Shown: piece by piece, positions 17,369-26,418 of the stretch | How positions within the stretch are numbered: the first letter of the stretch is position 1 | Layout of the letters: each line of letters starts with the position of its first letter | Source: Mesorhizobium erdmanii USDA 3471 | GTDB lineage: Bacteria > Pseudomonadota > Alphaproteobacteria > Rhizobiales > Rhizobiaceae | DNA: 64,000 nt | Direction of reading: 5' to 3' | NCBI RefSeq assembly: GCF_000472705.1 | Contig: NZ_AXAE01000025.1 | Span: 109 to 64,108, forward strand | Made by a program: the position numbers and the translations under genes | The notes under the pieces: generated by a model | The model's database searches: none | What the model saw: the letters and a program-made list of their open reading frames with translations, nothing else | What the model was told of the DNA's origin: nothing

Positions 17369-18511
17369 ATGTGGTTGCAAATCTCCAACGCACGAATCGT
17401 GTGCGAAAATCATTTAACAGAGGCGGGCCTCGCAATCTGCGATGGTCTCATCCACTCTTTTGAACAAGGTGAAACTCCGAAAGCGGAAGCCATCGATTTT
17501 GAAGGCGACTTCCTGCTGCCTGGTCTGATCGACCTGCATACCGACAGTGTCGAACACTTCATGCAACCGCGGCCGGGCGTGCAGTGGCCTTCGTCCCTTG
17601 CTGCCGTACTTGCACACGATTGGCAGCTGCTCGGCAGCGGCATCACGACCGTGCTCGATTCGCTCGCGCTTGGCGATTACGACAGCGGCGGCGCTCGTCT
17701 CGCCATGCTGAACGAGGCCATCGACGGACTGACGCGGGCGCGAGCGAGCGGTCTTCTGAAGACCGATCATTATTTCCACTTTCGTTGCGAACTCTCCGAT
17801 CCGGCCCTGTTGCCGATCGTCGAGCGGCATGTCGATAATCCCGGCCTCAGGCTCGTCAGCATGATGGATCACACGCCCGGCCAGCGGCAGTGGCACAATC
17901 TGACGCTCTACCGAGAGTTCCGCCGCAAGAAGAACGCCCGGGTTTGGACGGAAGACGAGTTCTCGCTCTACATCACTGAGCGCCGCAAACACCAGCAGCA
18001 ATATGTCCCGCCCGGCCGTTCGATGATCGGACGCCTCTGCCGCGAGCGCGATATCCGCATCGCCAGCCACGATGACACGGCAGCCGCGGATGTCGACGAA
18101 TCCCACGCCGACGGGATCACGATCAGCGAGTTTCCGACGACTGTCGAGGCCGCGAGCCGCGCGCGCGAACTCGGCATGAAGATCGTCATGGGTTCGCCGA
18201 ACATCATTCTCGGCGGTTCGCATTCCGGCAATGTCAGTGCCCTGGAGCTCGCAGATCGGGGTCTCCTCGACATGCTCACCTCGGATTACGTGCCGGGAAG
18301 TCTGCTGCATGCCGCATTCGCGCTGGCCGCCAAAGGGTTCGATCTCCCCGAGGCGGTTGCCATGGTGACGAAAACCCCCGCCGACCTGCTCGGTTTTACC
18401 GATCGCGGCCGCATCGCGCCGGGCCTTCGCGCCGACTTGATCCGCGTGCGCCTCGTCGAAGGCGTGCCGGTGATCCGCAACATCTGGGTGGCCGGTCGAC
18501 AGTATCTGTAA
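17369..18511 (+). CDS. phnM: PhnM, alpha-D-ribose 1-methylphosphonate 5-triphosphate diphosphatase
   Basis: A 380-residue amidohydrolase-superfamily protein with PhnM landmarks: FLLPGLIDLHTDSVEHFMQPRPG, the long insert with MMDHTPGQRQW, ASHDDTAAADVDESHADG, and SDYVPGSLLHAAF near the C-terminus. PhnM removes diphosphate from the ribosyl-phosphonate triphosphate made by PhnGHI, giving the substrate of C-P lyase PhnJ. Here it sits before phnG, whereas in the Escherichia coli order it follows phnL. The ATG at 17369 follows GAAGAAGAC. Confidence 0.93.
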   Translation: MWLQISNARIVCENHLTEAGLAICDGLIHSFEQGETPKAEAIDFEGDFLLPGLIDLHTDSVEHFMQPRPGVQWPSSLAAVLAHDWQLLGSGITTVLDSLALGDYDSGGARLAMLNEAIDGLTRARASGLLKTDHYFHFRCELSDPALLPIVERHVDNPGLRLVSMMDHTPGQRQWHNLTLYREFRRKKNARVWTEDEFSLYITERRKHQQQYVPPGRSMIGRLCRERDIRIASHDDTAAADVDESHADGITISEFPTTVEAASRARELGMKIVMGSPNIILGGSHSGNVSALELADRGLLDMLTSDYVPGSLLHAAFALAAKGFDLPEAVAMVTKTPADLLGFTDRGRIAPGLRADLIRVRLVEGVPVIRNIWVAGRQYL

Positions 18512-18537
18512 AGAGCGCCCAGGCGCCAAAGGAAAGA

Positions 18538-19023
18538 ATGATGAAATCGAAAACGAAGATGGAAGCGGAGCAGGCTGCCATCGCCCAGCGGTCCGACTGG
18601 CTTGGTATTCTGTCGCGCAGTGTTGGCAGTGAGCTTGAGGCCTTGGCGGCGGATCTGGTGACCGACTCGACATTTGAATGGCTGAGGCCTTCCGATATCG
18701 GCCTGGTCATGGTGCGTGGTCGCGCGGGTGGCACGGGCAACGTGTTCAATCTCGGAGAGATGACGGTAGCCCGCGCTTCGGTCCGGCTTGAAGACGGCAC
18801 TGTTGGGCACGGTTACGTCCAGGGACGCGACAAGCGCCAGGCGGAACTGGCGGCAATCGTCGATGCGCTGCTGCAGCAGCCGCACCGCCATGAATTGATC
18901 ACGGCAAAGGTTATCGAGCCGCTGCGGGAAAGGGCCGAAGCACGACGCCTGGCAAAAAGCCGCAAGGCCGCAGCCACCAAGGTCGAGTTCTTCACTATGG
19001 TTCGCGGGGAGGACCCGGCATGA
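18538..19023 (+). CDS. phnG: PhnG, C-P lyase core subunit
   Basis: A 161-residue PhnG: RSDWLGILSRS near the start, and a core with LVMVRGRAGGTGNVFNLGEM, SVRLEDGTVGHGYVQGRDKRQAELAAIVDAL. PhnG forms the PhnGHIJ core complex with PhnH, I and J and supports PhnI-dependent attachment of phosphonate to ATP ribose. Two adjacent ATG codons (18538, 18541) follow GGAAAGA; either may serve. The stop overlaps the phnH start (19020). Confidence 0.92.
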   Translation: MMKSKTKMEAEQAAIAQRSDWLGILSRSVGSELEALAADLVTDSTFEWLRPSDIGLVMVRGRAGGTGNVFNLGEMTVARASVRLEDGTVGHGYVQGRDKRQAELAAIVDALLQQPHRHELITAKVIEPLRERAEARRLAKSRKAAATKVEFFTMVRGEDPA

Positions 19024-19655
19024 CAGTCCAATCTTCAGCAACATCCATGCGTCCCGTCTCCTCCGGCGGCGCTTCGCTGAAGGCAGGCTTTGCCGATCCG
19101 GTCTTCGACGCCCAAGCGGTGTTTCGCGCGAGCCTGCTTGCGACCGCCTATCCCGGCCGTGTCGTGCCATTCGACCGCGCATTGGCGCCGCCGCGGCCCT
19201 TTTCATCGGCAACCGCGGCACTCTGCCTGACGCTCATGGATTTCGAGACGCTGGCCTGGCTCGACCGGCAGGCGGCATCCGACGAGGCGGTGGCCTGGCT
19301 CCGCTATCACTGCGGCCTGCCCGTCACAGACGACCCTATGAAGGCGCGTTTCGCTGTCGTCACCGATGCACTGTCAATGCCGCGCCTCGTCGAATTTCAT
19401 CCAGGCGACGTGGAATACCCTGATCGCTCGATGACGCTGATCATCCAGGTTTCGTCCTTTACCGACGGACCGACGACCACCTGGACCGGCCCCGGCATCA
19501 AGACGACCGCTCACGTGAGCATCGGCGGGTTGCCCTTCTGGTTCTGGTCCGACTGGGAGCTGAATAGAGAGCTCTACCCGCGCGGGATCGACGTCATCTT
19601 CACGAACGGCAATGCCCTGGTGGGCCTGCCGCGCACAATCGCGGTGGAGACTTAA
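19020..19655 (+). CDS. phnH: PhnH, C-P lyase core subunit
   Basis: A 211-residue PhnH. Recognised by GFADPVFDAQAVFRASLLATAYPGRV, LTLMDFETLAWLD, the HPGDVEYPDRSMTLIIQV segment, GPGIKTTAHVSIGGLP and GIDVIFTNGNALVGLPRT at the C-terminus. It is a structural partner in PhnGHIJ. Start overlaps the phnG stop (ATGA) and its stop abuts the phnI ATG directly, so translation is coupled. Confidence 0.93.
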   Translation: MTVQSSATSMRPVSSGGASLKAGFADPVFDAQAVFRASLLATAYPGRVVPFDRALAPPRPFSSATAALCLTLMDFETLAWLDRQAASDEAVAWLRYHCGLPVTDDPMKARFAVVTDALSMPRLVEFHPGDVEYPDRSMTLIIQVSSFTDGPTTTWTGPGIKTTAHVSIGGLPFWFWSDWELNRELYPRGIDVIFTNGNALVGLPRTIAVET

Positions 19656-20762
19656 ATGGCTTATGTTGCTGTCAAGGGTGGCGAACAGGCCATCCTTAAC
19701 ACCCTCAGGCTGATCTCGGAAACCCGTCGTGGCGATCCGGCCTTCGCCGAACTAACGCTCGCCCAGATCAGCGAACAGTTCGGCCTAGCCGTCGACCGGG
19801 TGATGACAGAGGGATCGGTCTACGACCGGGAACTCGCCGCACTTGCCCTCAAGCAGGCGCAGGGTGATGTGATCGAGGCGATCTTCCTGCTGCGCGCCTA
19901 CCGCACCACGCTGCCTCGGTTCGCCGTGTCAGAACCGGTCGATACGTCGCGCATGACGATCCGCCGGCGCATCTCGGCGACGTTCAAGGATATCCCGGGC
20001 GGCCAGGTGCTTGGACCCACTTACGACTGCACACACCGGCTGCTCGATTTTGCCCTCGCCGCCGAAGGGCTTCAGCGGCCCCAGGCAGGTTTGGCCGCCG
20101 AGCCGCTCGACAAAGATGTGCCGCAGGTCATCGACCTGCTCGGCAGCGAAGGTCTGATCGAAGAGGAAAGCGACGAGGGTCAGGGCGAAATCTTCGATCT
20201 CACCCGCGAGCCGATGAGCCTTCCGGCAGGGCGCGACCAGCGCCTGCAAAACCTGGCGCGCGGCGACGAGGGTTTTCTGCTCGGGCTCGCTTATTCGACA
20301 GTCCGTGGTTACGGCGGCGCGCATCCCTTCGTCGGCGAACTGAGATTGGGTGAAGTGACGGTCGAGATCGTCCCCGAGGAGCTCGGTTTTCCGATTGCTG
20401 TCGCGGAAATCGCCGTCACCGAATGCCAGATGATCAACCAGTTCCGTGGCACGGCCGCCAAGCCGCCGCGGTTCACCCGCGGTTATGGCCTCACCTTTGG
20501 CCACAACGAGCGCAAGGCGATGGCCATGTCATTGGTCGACCGGGCGATGCGCGCCCGCGAACTTGGCGAGGACGTACGCTACCCCGCCCAGGATGAGGAA
20601 TTCGTCCTTGCCCATACGGACAATGTCGAGGCGAGCGGCATGGTCTCGCATTTCAAGCTGCCGCATTACGTCGATTTCCAGGCCGAGTTGGCGCTCGTCC
20701 GGCAATTGCGGGCCGAACACATGGCCGCCCGGGAAGCACAAACGAAGGAGGTCGCCGAATGA
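19656..20762 (+). CDS. phnI: PhnI, C-P lyase core subunit (nucleosidase-type)
   Basis: A 368-residue PhnI: AYVAVKGGEQAILNTLRLISETR, ALALKQAQGDVIEAIFLLRAYRTTLPR and GFLLGLAYSTVRGYGGAHPF. PhnI displaces adenine from ATP and, with PhnG, H and L, links phosphonate to ribose 5-triphosphate. It starts on the base after the phnH stop and its own stop overlaps the phnJ ATG. Length is normal for the family. Confidence 0.94.
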   Translation: MAYVAVKGGEQAILNTLRLISETRRGDPAFAELTLAQISEQFGLAVDRVMTEGSVYDRELAALALKQAQGDVIEAIFLLRAYRTTLPRFAVSEPVDTSRMTIRRRISATFKDIPGGQVLGPTYDCTHRLLDFALAAEGLQRPQAGLAAEPLDKDVPQVIDLLGSEGLIEEESDEGQGEIFDLTREPMSLPAGRDQRLQNLARGDEGFLLGLAYSTVRGYGGAHPFVGELRLGEVTVEIVPEELGFPIAVAEIAVTECQMINQFRGTAAKPPRFTRGYGLTFGHNERKAMAMSLVDRAMRARELGEDVRYPAQDEEFVLAHTDNVEASGMVSHFKLPHYVDFQAELALVRQLRAEHMAAREAQTKEVAE

Positions 20763-21652
20763 GCGCCGGCACGACAACGATTCACAGCGACACTGGCTAC
20801 AACTTCGCCTACCTTGATGAGCAGACGAAGCGGATGATCCGCCGTTCGCTGTTGAAGGCCCTCTCCATACCCGGTTACCAAGTGCCGTTCGGCGGCCGAG
20901 AGATGCCGCTCGCCTATGGCTGGGGCACTGGCGGTATCCAGGTGACGGCCAGCGTCATCGGTCCCGACGACCGGCTGAAGGTGATCGACCAGGGTGCCGA
21001 CGACACCACTAATGCTGTCTCCATCCGCCGTTTCTTCCAGACGGTCACCGACGTCACTGTTACCGAATCCACCGAAGACGCGACCATCATCCAGACACGC
21101 CACCGCATTCCGGAGATTCCGCTCAAGGAGGGTCAGGTACTGGTCTATCAAGTGCCGCAGCCCGAACCACTGCAGAAGATCGAGCCCCGCGAGACCGAGA
21201 CGCGCAAGATGCATGCCTATGCCGAATATGGCGCCATGCGGGTGACGCTCTACGAGGACGTCGCCCACTTCGGCCGCATCGCCAAGACCTACGACTATCC
21301 GGCCGTCATAAACGGCCGCCATCTGATGTCACCATCGCCGATCCCGAAGTTCGACAATCCGAAGATGGAGATGAATCCAGCGATCCAGCTGTTTGGCGCC
21401 GGCCGGGAGAAGCGCATCTATGCGGTGCCGCCCTACACATCCGTCAGAAGCCTCGATTTTGACGACCATCCCTTCGAGGTGCAGACCTGGAAGGGATGCT
21501 GCGCGCTCTGCGGCTCGACTGTGAGTTACCTCGACGAAGTGATCACCGATGACAAGGGTTCGCGCATGTTTGTCTGTTCGGACACCGACTTCTGCAACAC
21601 CCGTCAGGCCAAGGCCGCAGCGCAACCGAAGACCGCCGGAGAGCAGTCATGA
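20759..21652 (+). CDS. phnJ: PhnJ, radical-SAM carbon-phosphorus lyase
   Basis: A 297-residue PhnJ, beginning with NFAYLDEQTKRMIRRSLLKA and GYQVPFGGREMPLAYGWGTGGIQ. The iron-sulfur and catalytic cysteines are intact: the C-terminus contains exactly the CX2CX21CX5C spacing (CALC, then CSDTDFC) described for the 4Fe-4S cluster ligands and the catalytic Cys. The enzyme uses S-adenosylmethionine chemistry to break the C-P bond, releasing the alkane and ribose 1,2-cyclic phosphate 5-phosphate. It overlaps phnI (ATGA) upstream and phnK downstream. Nothing suggests loss of function. Confidence 0.96.
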   Translation: MSAGTTTIHSDTGYNFAYLDEQTKRMIRRSLLKALSIPGYQVPFGGREMPLAYGWGTGGIQVTASVIGPDDRLKVIDQGADDTTNAVSIRRFFQTVTDVTVTESTEDATIIQTRHRIPEIPLKEGQVLVYQVPQPEPLQKIEPRETETRKMHAYAEYGAMRVTLYEDVAHFGRIAKTYDYPAVINGRHLMSPSPIPKFDNPKMEMNPAIQLFGAGREKRIYAVPPYTSVRSLDFDDHPFEVQTWKGCCALCGSTVSYLDEVITDDKGSRMFVCSDTDFCNTRQAKAAAQPKTAGEQS

Positions 21653-22452
21653 CCACGAATGCGATCCGCAAGCTTACTCCGAAGCCGCCGCTGCTTGAAG
21701 TCTCCGGGCTTTGCAAGTCCTACGGCGGCCAGATCGGCTGCCGCGATGTGTCTTTCGCGATCCGACCCGGCGAGGTGCTTGGCATCGTCGGCGAGAGCGG
21801 TTCCGGAAAATCGACGCTTCTCGCCTGCCTCTCCGGCCGGCTGGCACCCGATGCCGGCACGATCTCCTACGACATGAAGGATCGGGGACCCGTTGACATT
21901 CTCACGCTCTCCGAACCCGAACGCAGACGGCTTGCCCGTACCGACTGGGGCATTGTTCATCAGAATCCGCGCGACGGGCTACGGCTGGACGTCTCGGCAG
22001 GCGGCAATATCGGTGAACGCCCGATGGCGATCGGCGCCCGCCATTACGGCAACATTCGGGCCGAGGCCCAGGACTGGCTGCAGAAGGTCGAGATCGACCT
22101 TGCGCGCACTGACCATCGGCCACGCACCTTTTCCGGCGGCATGCAGCAGCGCCTGCAGATCGCCCGCAATCTCGTCACCCGTCCCCGGCTCGTCTTCATG
22201 GACGAACCGACGGGTGGTCTGGACGTGTCGGTGCAGGCGCGCCTGCTCGATCTCTTGCGCGGACTTGTACGCGAGCTCGGCATCGCTGTTATTATCGTCA
22301 CCCATGATCTTGCCGTCGTGCGCCTGCTCGCCGACCGGCTGATGGTCATGCAGCGCGGTCGCGTCATCGAGCAGGGCCTCACCGACCAGGTGCTCGACGA
22401 CCCCCATCATCCCTATACGCAACTGCTTGTCTCTTCCGTCCTGCAGGTTTGA
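21649..22452 (+). CDS. phnK: PhnK, ABC-type ATPase of the C-P lyase complex
   Basis: A 267-residue ATPase with Walker A GESGSGKST (about 48), signature FSGGMQQRLQIARNL, Walker B LVFMDEPTGGLDVSVQ and the PhnK-typical YDMKDRG insertion after Walker A. PhnK resembles OppF-type ATPases but binds the PhnGHIJ core on PhnJ rather than a permease. Its start overlaps the phnJ stop. Confidence 0.93.
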   Translation: MTTNAIRKLTPKPPLLEVSGLCKSYGGQIGCRDVSFAIRPGEVLGIVGESGSGKSTLLACLSGRLAPDAGTISYDMKDRGPVDILTLSEPERRRLARTDWGIVHQNPRDGLRLDVSAGGNIGERPMAIGARHYGNIRAEAQDWLQKVEIDLARTDHRPRTFSGGMQQRLQIARNLVTRPRLVFMDEPTGGLDVSVQARLLDLLRGLVRELGIAVIIVTHDLAVVRLLADRLMVMQRGRVIEQGLTDQVLDDPHHPYTQLLVSSVLQV

Positions 22453-22469
22453 GACAATAAGGACAATTC

Positions 22470-23204
22470 ATGACCATTCGTTTGCACGCCAAGGGTCTGA
22501 CCAAGACCTTCACCCTCCACACCCAGGGCGGTATCGTCCTGCCCGTCTTCGACAACATCGATCTTACGGTGAGTCCCGGCGAATGCGTGTGCCTGCACGG
22601 ACCGTCCGGCGCCGGCAAGTCGACGCTTCTGCGCTCGCTTTATGCCAACTACAAGCCAGATGAAGGCCAGATCCTCGTTGAGCACATGGGCGAGCCTCTC
22701 GACCTGCTCGCCGCCGAGCCCTGGGAGGTGGTGGAAATCCGCCGCTCGACGATTGGCTATGTCAGCCAGTTCCTGCGCGTCATCCCGCGCATCGGTGCCC
22801 GCGACGTCGTCGCTGAACCGGCCATCGCCAACGGCATGCCCGCCGACGAAGCTGTAGCGAAAGCACAAGAATTGCTCAGTCGGCTCCGTATACCGGAACG
22901 CCTTTGGTCGCTGGCCCCCGCCACCTTTTCCGGGGGCGAGCAGCAGCGCGTCAACATCGCCCGCGGCTTCATCGTGGATTACCCGGTCCTGCTGCTCGAC
23001 GAACCGACCGCATCCCTCGACGCCGCCAACCGTGCGACCGTCGTTGATCTGATCAACGAGGCGAAATCCCGCGGCGGCGCCATCGTGGGTATCTTCCATG
23101 ACGAGGAAGTTCGAGAAGCCGTTGCCGACAGGCTCTTTGCGATCGGCAATCAACCGGCCGCGATGGCTGTACCGGCTGCTGCCGTAGCGGAGGTGTGCAG
23201 TTGA
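22470..23204 (+). CDS. phnL: PhnL, ABC-type ATPase of the C-P lyase pathway
   Basis: A 244-residue ATPase with TLHTQGGIVLPVFDNIDLTV, Walker A GPSGAGKSTLLRSLYANYKPD (about 43), FSGGEQQRVNIARGF, Walker B VLLLDEPTASLDAANR and a C-terminal HDEEVREAVADRL. PhnL works with PhnGHI in the first coupling step. The stop overlaps the ATG of the broken DUF1045 gene (TGATG at 23202-23206), so the operon once continued. The downstream genes often seen in phn operons (phnN, phnP) are not found here. Confidence 0.93.
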   Translation: MTIRLHAKGLTKTFTLHTQGGIVLPVFDNIDLTVSPGECVCLHGPSGAGKSTLLRSLYANYKPDEGQILVEHMGEPLDLLAAEPWEVVEIRRSTIGYVSQFLRVIPRIGARDVVAEPAIANGMPADEAVAKAQELLSRLRIPERLWSLAPATFSGGEQQRVNIARGFIVDYPVLLLDEPTASLDAANRATVVDLINEAKSRGGAIVGIFHDEEVREAVADRLFAIGNQPAAMAVPAAAVAEVCS

Positions 23205-23690
23205 TGCCCGAACCATGCGGTCCTCGCTATGCCATTTACTACACCCGCTCGCGAACATCCGCTCACCGTAGCGGCACGTTCGTGGCTTGGCCGTGATGCC
23301 TTCAGCGCTGATCCTATCGAGGACGCCCGTCCGGAAGCGGACATCCGTTTAACCTCAGAGCCGCGCCGGTATGGTTTTCATGCCACCCTCAAGGCACCGT
23401 TCCGGCTAACAGAAGGCACTTCGGTCAAGGACCTGGAGCAGGCGCTCAGCAGGTTTGCTGCGTCACGGGCCCCTTGTCCGATCGGGCCGTTGAGAATCGA
23501 CCTTCTCGGCGGCTTCTTCGCACTCGTTCCCGCCAGTCCCATCCCGACTTTGCGTAGTTTTGCTGCGCAGATCGTTGAAGAGCTCGATACAGTTCCGGGC
23601 GCCGATGGACGGAGACGACCTCGAGCGGCGCATGAGCCACCAACTCGACGAGGTCGAGATGCCCAACCTCGTCACCTGGGGCTATCCTTA
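23204..23690 (+). pseudogene. DUF1045 phosphonate-metabolism protein, frameshifted and truncated
   Basis: From the ATG at 23204 the first 14 codons read MPEPCGPRYAIYYT, then the frame is lost near 23245. The next frame carries the family core (REHPLTVAARSWLGRDAF, RRYGFHATLKAPFRL, GPLRIDLLGGFFALVP). A second shift near 23590 moves to FRAPMDGDDLERR and ends at WGYPYV, where insertion-sequence DNA begins. DUF1045 genes commonly follow phnL in rhizobial phosphonate operons; the biochemical role is unsettled. Two frameshifts plus the truncation make it non-functional. Confidence 0.88.
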
Positions 23691-24242
23691 TGTGTTTTCA
23701 TTCGGCTTTTCGAGGCCTGCTCCGATGAGCCGGACATGGAATACGCCATGGTCGATGCCACCATCGTCAAGGTCCATCGCCACGGCCAGGGCGCAAAAGG
23801 GGGACTCAAAGCCAGGCCATAGGCCGCTCCAAAGGCGGCATGACAACTAAAATCTTGGCACTCACCGATGCACTTGGCAATCTTGTGCGCTTTGTTCTTT
23901 TGCCCGGCCAGCGGTTCGATACGGTGGGTGTTGCACCGCTCATCGATGGTGTCTGTTTCGGCGGCTTGATCGCCGACAAAGCCTTCGACAGCAACACCAT
24001 CATTGCCGACCTGAATGAGCGCGGCGCCAAGATCGTTATCTCACAGCACTCACGTCGTACTTTTCCCCTGCCGCTCGACAAGGAACTCTACAAATGGCGC
24101 CATCTGATCGAGAACTTCTTCTGCAAGCTCAAGGAATTCAAGCGTATCGCCATGCGCACCGACAAAACCGACCAGAGCTTCGCAGCCTTCATCAACCTCG
24201 CTGCTGCCGTCATAAACTCACGCTGAATCTCAACAAGCCTTA
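23691..24242 (+). mobile_element. IS5/IS427-type insertion sequence, 3' half with right inverted repeat
   Basis: The fragment encodes the catalytic C-terminal half of an IS5-family transposase: RLFEACSDEPDMEYAMVDAT, VKVHRHGQGAKGG, then (-1 frame) TQSQAIGRSKGGMTTKI and on to WRHLIENFFCKLKEFKRIAMR. It ends with GAATCTCAACAAGCCTTA (24225-24242), an IR end. The two frames join through a -1 shift at A4G5 (23795-23803), consistent with the programmed frameshifting known for IS427-group elements. The 5' half is missing here and lies inverted at 24748-25028. Confidence 0.85.
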
Positions 24243-24747
24243 GGCCGCGGAGGTAACGGTGGATCCCCGCCTACTGGCGCGGCGGCTTCCTCTATGGAGG
24301 TCAGCTGTTCAGGACGTTCGCGGCCTCTCTTCAGCGCCGCGCGAGTTGCAGTCAAAGTCGACGCAGGTCACTATCCCATACGCGACCAGCTTACGAAGTC
24401 CCTCGCCTTTTGCACGAGAGCTTGGCGCGTTTGCCACCGGCGACCACAAGCGTGAAACGGATGAAATGTGGGGCGGCGAAGACTAAGCGCCCCACCATCG
24501 AAACTAGCAGCTTTGAACTTCAGGGATGCAACTCTCGGAGTTTCCATCAACCCCGTTCCGTTCGTCTGGGACATCGATCGGCCTCTCTGTCTGGCCAACG
24601 CAAACTAGCTCTCGTTCGCCTCACCTCGACTTGCACTGTTGTGGATCGAAAGAAGAATGCGGACCAGTGCTTCGCCACCGTCTTTGGGCGACTGCTCTCC
24701 AGATTTTCGCGTCCCCGTTCGACAAGACGCTTCGCCAAAAGGTCCAT
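24243..24747. other. Gap between the two IS halves; no gene recognised
   Basis: About 500 bases separate the two insertion-sequence halves. Open frames here are short and unlike any family I recognise. The stretch is probably debris from the rearrangement that split the element. Confidence 0.4.
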
Positions 24748-25028
24748 GAAACATCGGCTTTGACCCAATCGCGGTATCGCTTGAAAACCGTGTTCCAGCT
24801 CCCGAAGAAGGCTGGAAGGTCGCGCCACGGGCTTCCTGTCCGCACGATCCAAAGCAACGCTTCGATGAAGCGGCGATTGTCGCCACCACTTCGTCCGGGA
24901 TCGGCTGGCTTACCCAGACAATGCGGTTCCATCTTCGCCCATTGGGCGTCCGTCAGCACAAATCGTTCCATCCAAAGCTTGAATCACAATCAAGCCAAAA
25001 GTGGAATCCTGAATCTCAACAAGCCTTA
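24748..25028 (-). mobile_element. IS5/IS427-type insertion sequence, 5' half, inverted
   Basis: From the inverted repeat at 25011-25028 (reading TAAGGCTTGTTGAGATTC on this strand) a transposase N-terminus starts at 24971: MERFVLTDAQWAKMEPHCLG, RRFIEALLWIVRTGSPWRDL, VFKRYRDWVKADV. The match stops at WVKADV, exactly where the plus-strand half picks up (F-x-RLFEACSDEPDM). The two halves are therefore complementary parts of one element. Confidence 0.85.
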
Positions 25029-25628
25029 ATCCGTGAAGTGAAAAACACCTGTCAGACCGCTTGGCTACTGCGTTACGCGGATCCATCTTTTGCCATGCGC
25101 GCGGCCCGCCTTGATCGGCCTTTTCACTGTTTTCATCACCGCATGAATGCGACTCAAGGCAACCCTGAGGTCTCCCTCACGGTACTGTCACCTTCCATCT
25201 CCTCGACCGTAAAGTTTGTCATCGATGCCACCCTCCAACGCCAACCACCATCTACAGGAAGCGCTAATATAAAATTGCTTTTCGTCAGCCACCTGCTTCC
25301 CGGGCAGTAGTAAGAACGCTCTATATTAGATTAATGACGGACAAGGCCGCAACTGCCTGAGTTGTGAGCATCATTGAAAAGTTGCAGTGGCGAGCGGCGC
25401 TAATCACGAAAGACATGGCAGGCTCCTAACGGCCAGGAATATGGGGCATACGGTCCGGGTGAAGAGATCGCCGATAGGTCGAAGCGAACGAACGCTGATC
25501 GCTTGCCGTCTCGAAAAGGGTTTCATGAAGCAAGCCTGGAATGCTTCTGCTGGCAGGGTTATTCATGATCCAGCAAAGATTCGCGAATGGAATGGCAAGG
25601 GGCGGTTGAGTGAACCCGTTCACCTCTG
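25029..25628. other. 600-base intergenic stretch without a recognised gene
   Basis: No open frame here resembles a known protein. The right end is the 3' flank of the minus-strand organosulfur operon, but no clear terminator hairpin was picked out. An AT-rich patch lies near 25310-25340. Confidence 0.4.
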
Positions 25629-26393
25629 TCAGTGCAGGCCGAATTCGCGCAGCAGTTCTTCGCGATAGCGCACGAACCGGCTTTCGCTGCGGTCGCGCGG
25701 GCGGGGCAGATCGACGTCGATCAACCGGGCCGCGCCGCCTTTCTCCTTCGGCAGGATCAGCACCCGGTCGGCAAGATAGATCGCCTCTTCCAGATCGTGG
25801 GTGACCATGACCATGGTGACGTTCTCCTCGCTCCAGATGCGGGCCAGTTCCTCCTGCATGCCGATCTTGGTCATGGCGTCGAGCGCGCCGAGTGGTTCGT
25901 CGAGCAGCAGGATTTCGGGTTGCACGGTCAGCGCCCGGGCGATGCCGACGCGCTGCGCCATGCCGCCGGAAAGCTGGCTCGGCCAGGCATCGGCGAATTC
26001 GGCGAGGCCGACAAGCGCGATGTAGAAGCGGGCCCTTTCGTCGGCGTCGGCCTTGGCCACGCCGCGCACTTCGAGGCCAAAGGCGACATTGCCGAGCACG
26101 GTCAGCCAGGGCAGCAGGCGCGGTTCCTGGAAGATCACCGCGCGCTCGGCGCCGACGCCATGCACCGGCTTGCCGTCGATGGCGACGCCGCCGCTGTCGG
26201 CGGCCTCCAACCCGGCAAGAATGCGCAACAGCGTGGTCTTGCCTGAGCCGCTGGCGCCGACGATGACCAGGCATTCACCGGAGCGGACGTCGAGGTTGAG
26301 CGTCCTCAGCACGGCAAGCTTGCGGCCGCCGAGGGTGAAGGATTTGGAGAGGTCGCGGATCGAGACCTCTCCGCCGCGGTTGGTGCCAGTCAT
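25629..26393 (-). CDS. SsuB/TauB-type ABC ATPase
   Basis: A 254-residue ATPase with Walker A GASGSGKTTLLRILAGLE (about 51), signature LSGGMAQRVGIARAL, Walker B ILLLDEPLGALDAMTK and the D-loop His in MVTHDLEEAIYLADRVLIL. The FQEPRLLPWLTVLGNVAFGL motif is typical of nitrate/sulfonate/taurine importers. It is the last gene of a six-gene minus-strand operon. Confidence 0.9.
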   Translation of the reverse strand: MTGTNRGGEVSIRDLSKSFTLGGRKLAVLRTLNLDVRSGECLVIVGASGSGKTTLLRILAGLEAADSGGVAIDGKPVHGVGAERAVIFQEPRLLPWLTVLGNVAFGLEVRGVAKADADERARFYIALVGLAEFADAWPSQLSGGMAQRVGIARALTVQPEILLLDEPLGALDAMTKIGMQEELARIWSEENVTMVMVTHDLEEAIYLADRVLILPKEKGGAARLIDVDLPRPRDRSESRFVRYREELLREFGLH

Positions 26394-26418
26394 TTCAGCT
26401 CCCGGTCCATCTCAGCTC

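Noticed and set aside
16180..17388. A 402-codon minus-strand frame over the AP-superfamily hydrolase
   Set aside because: Antisense shadow; no plausible domains.
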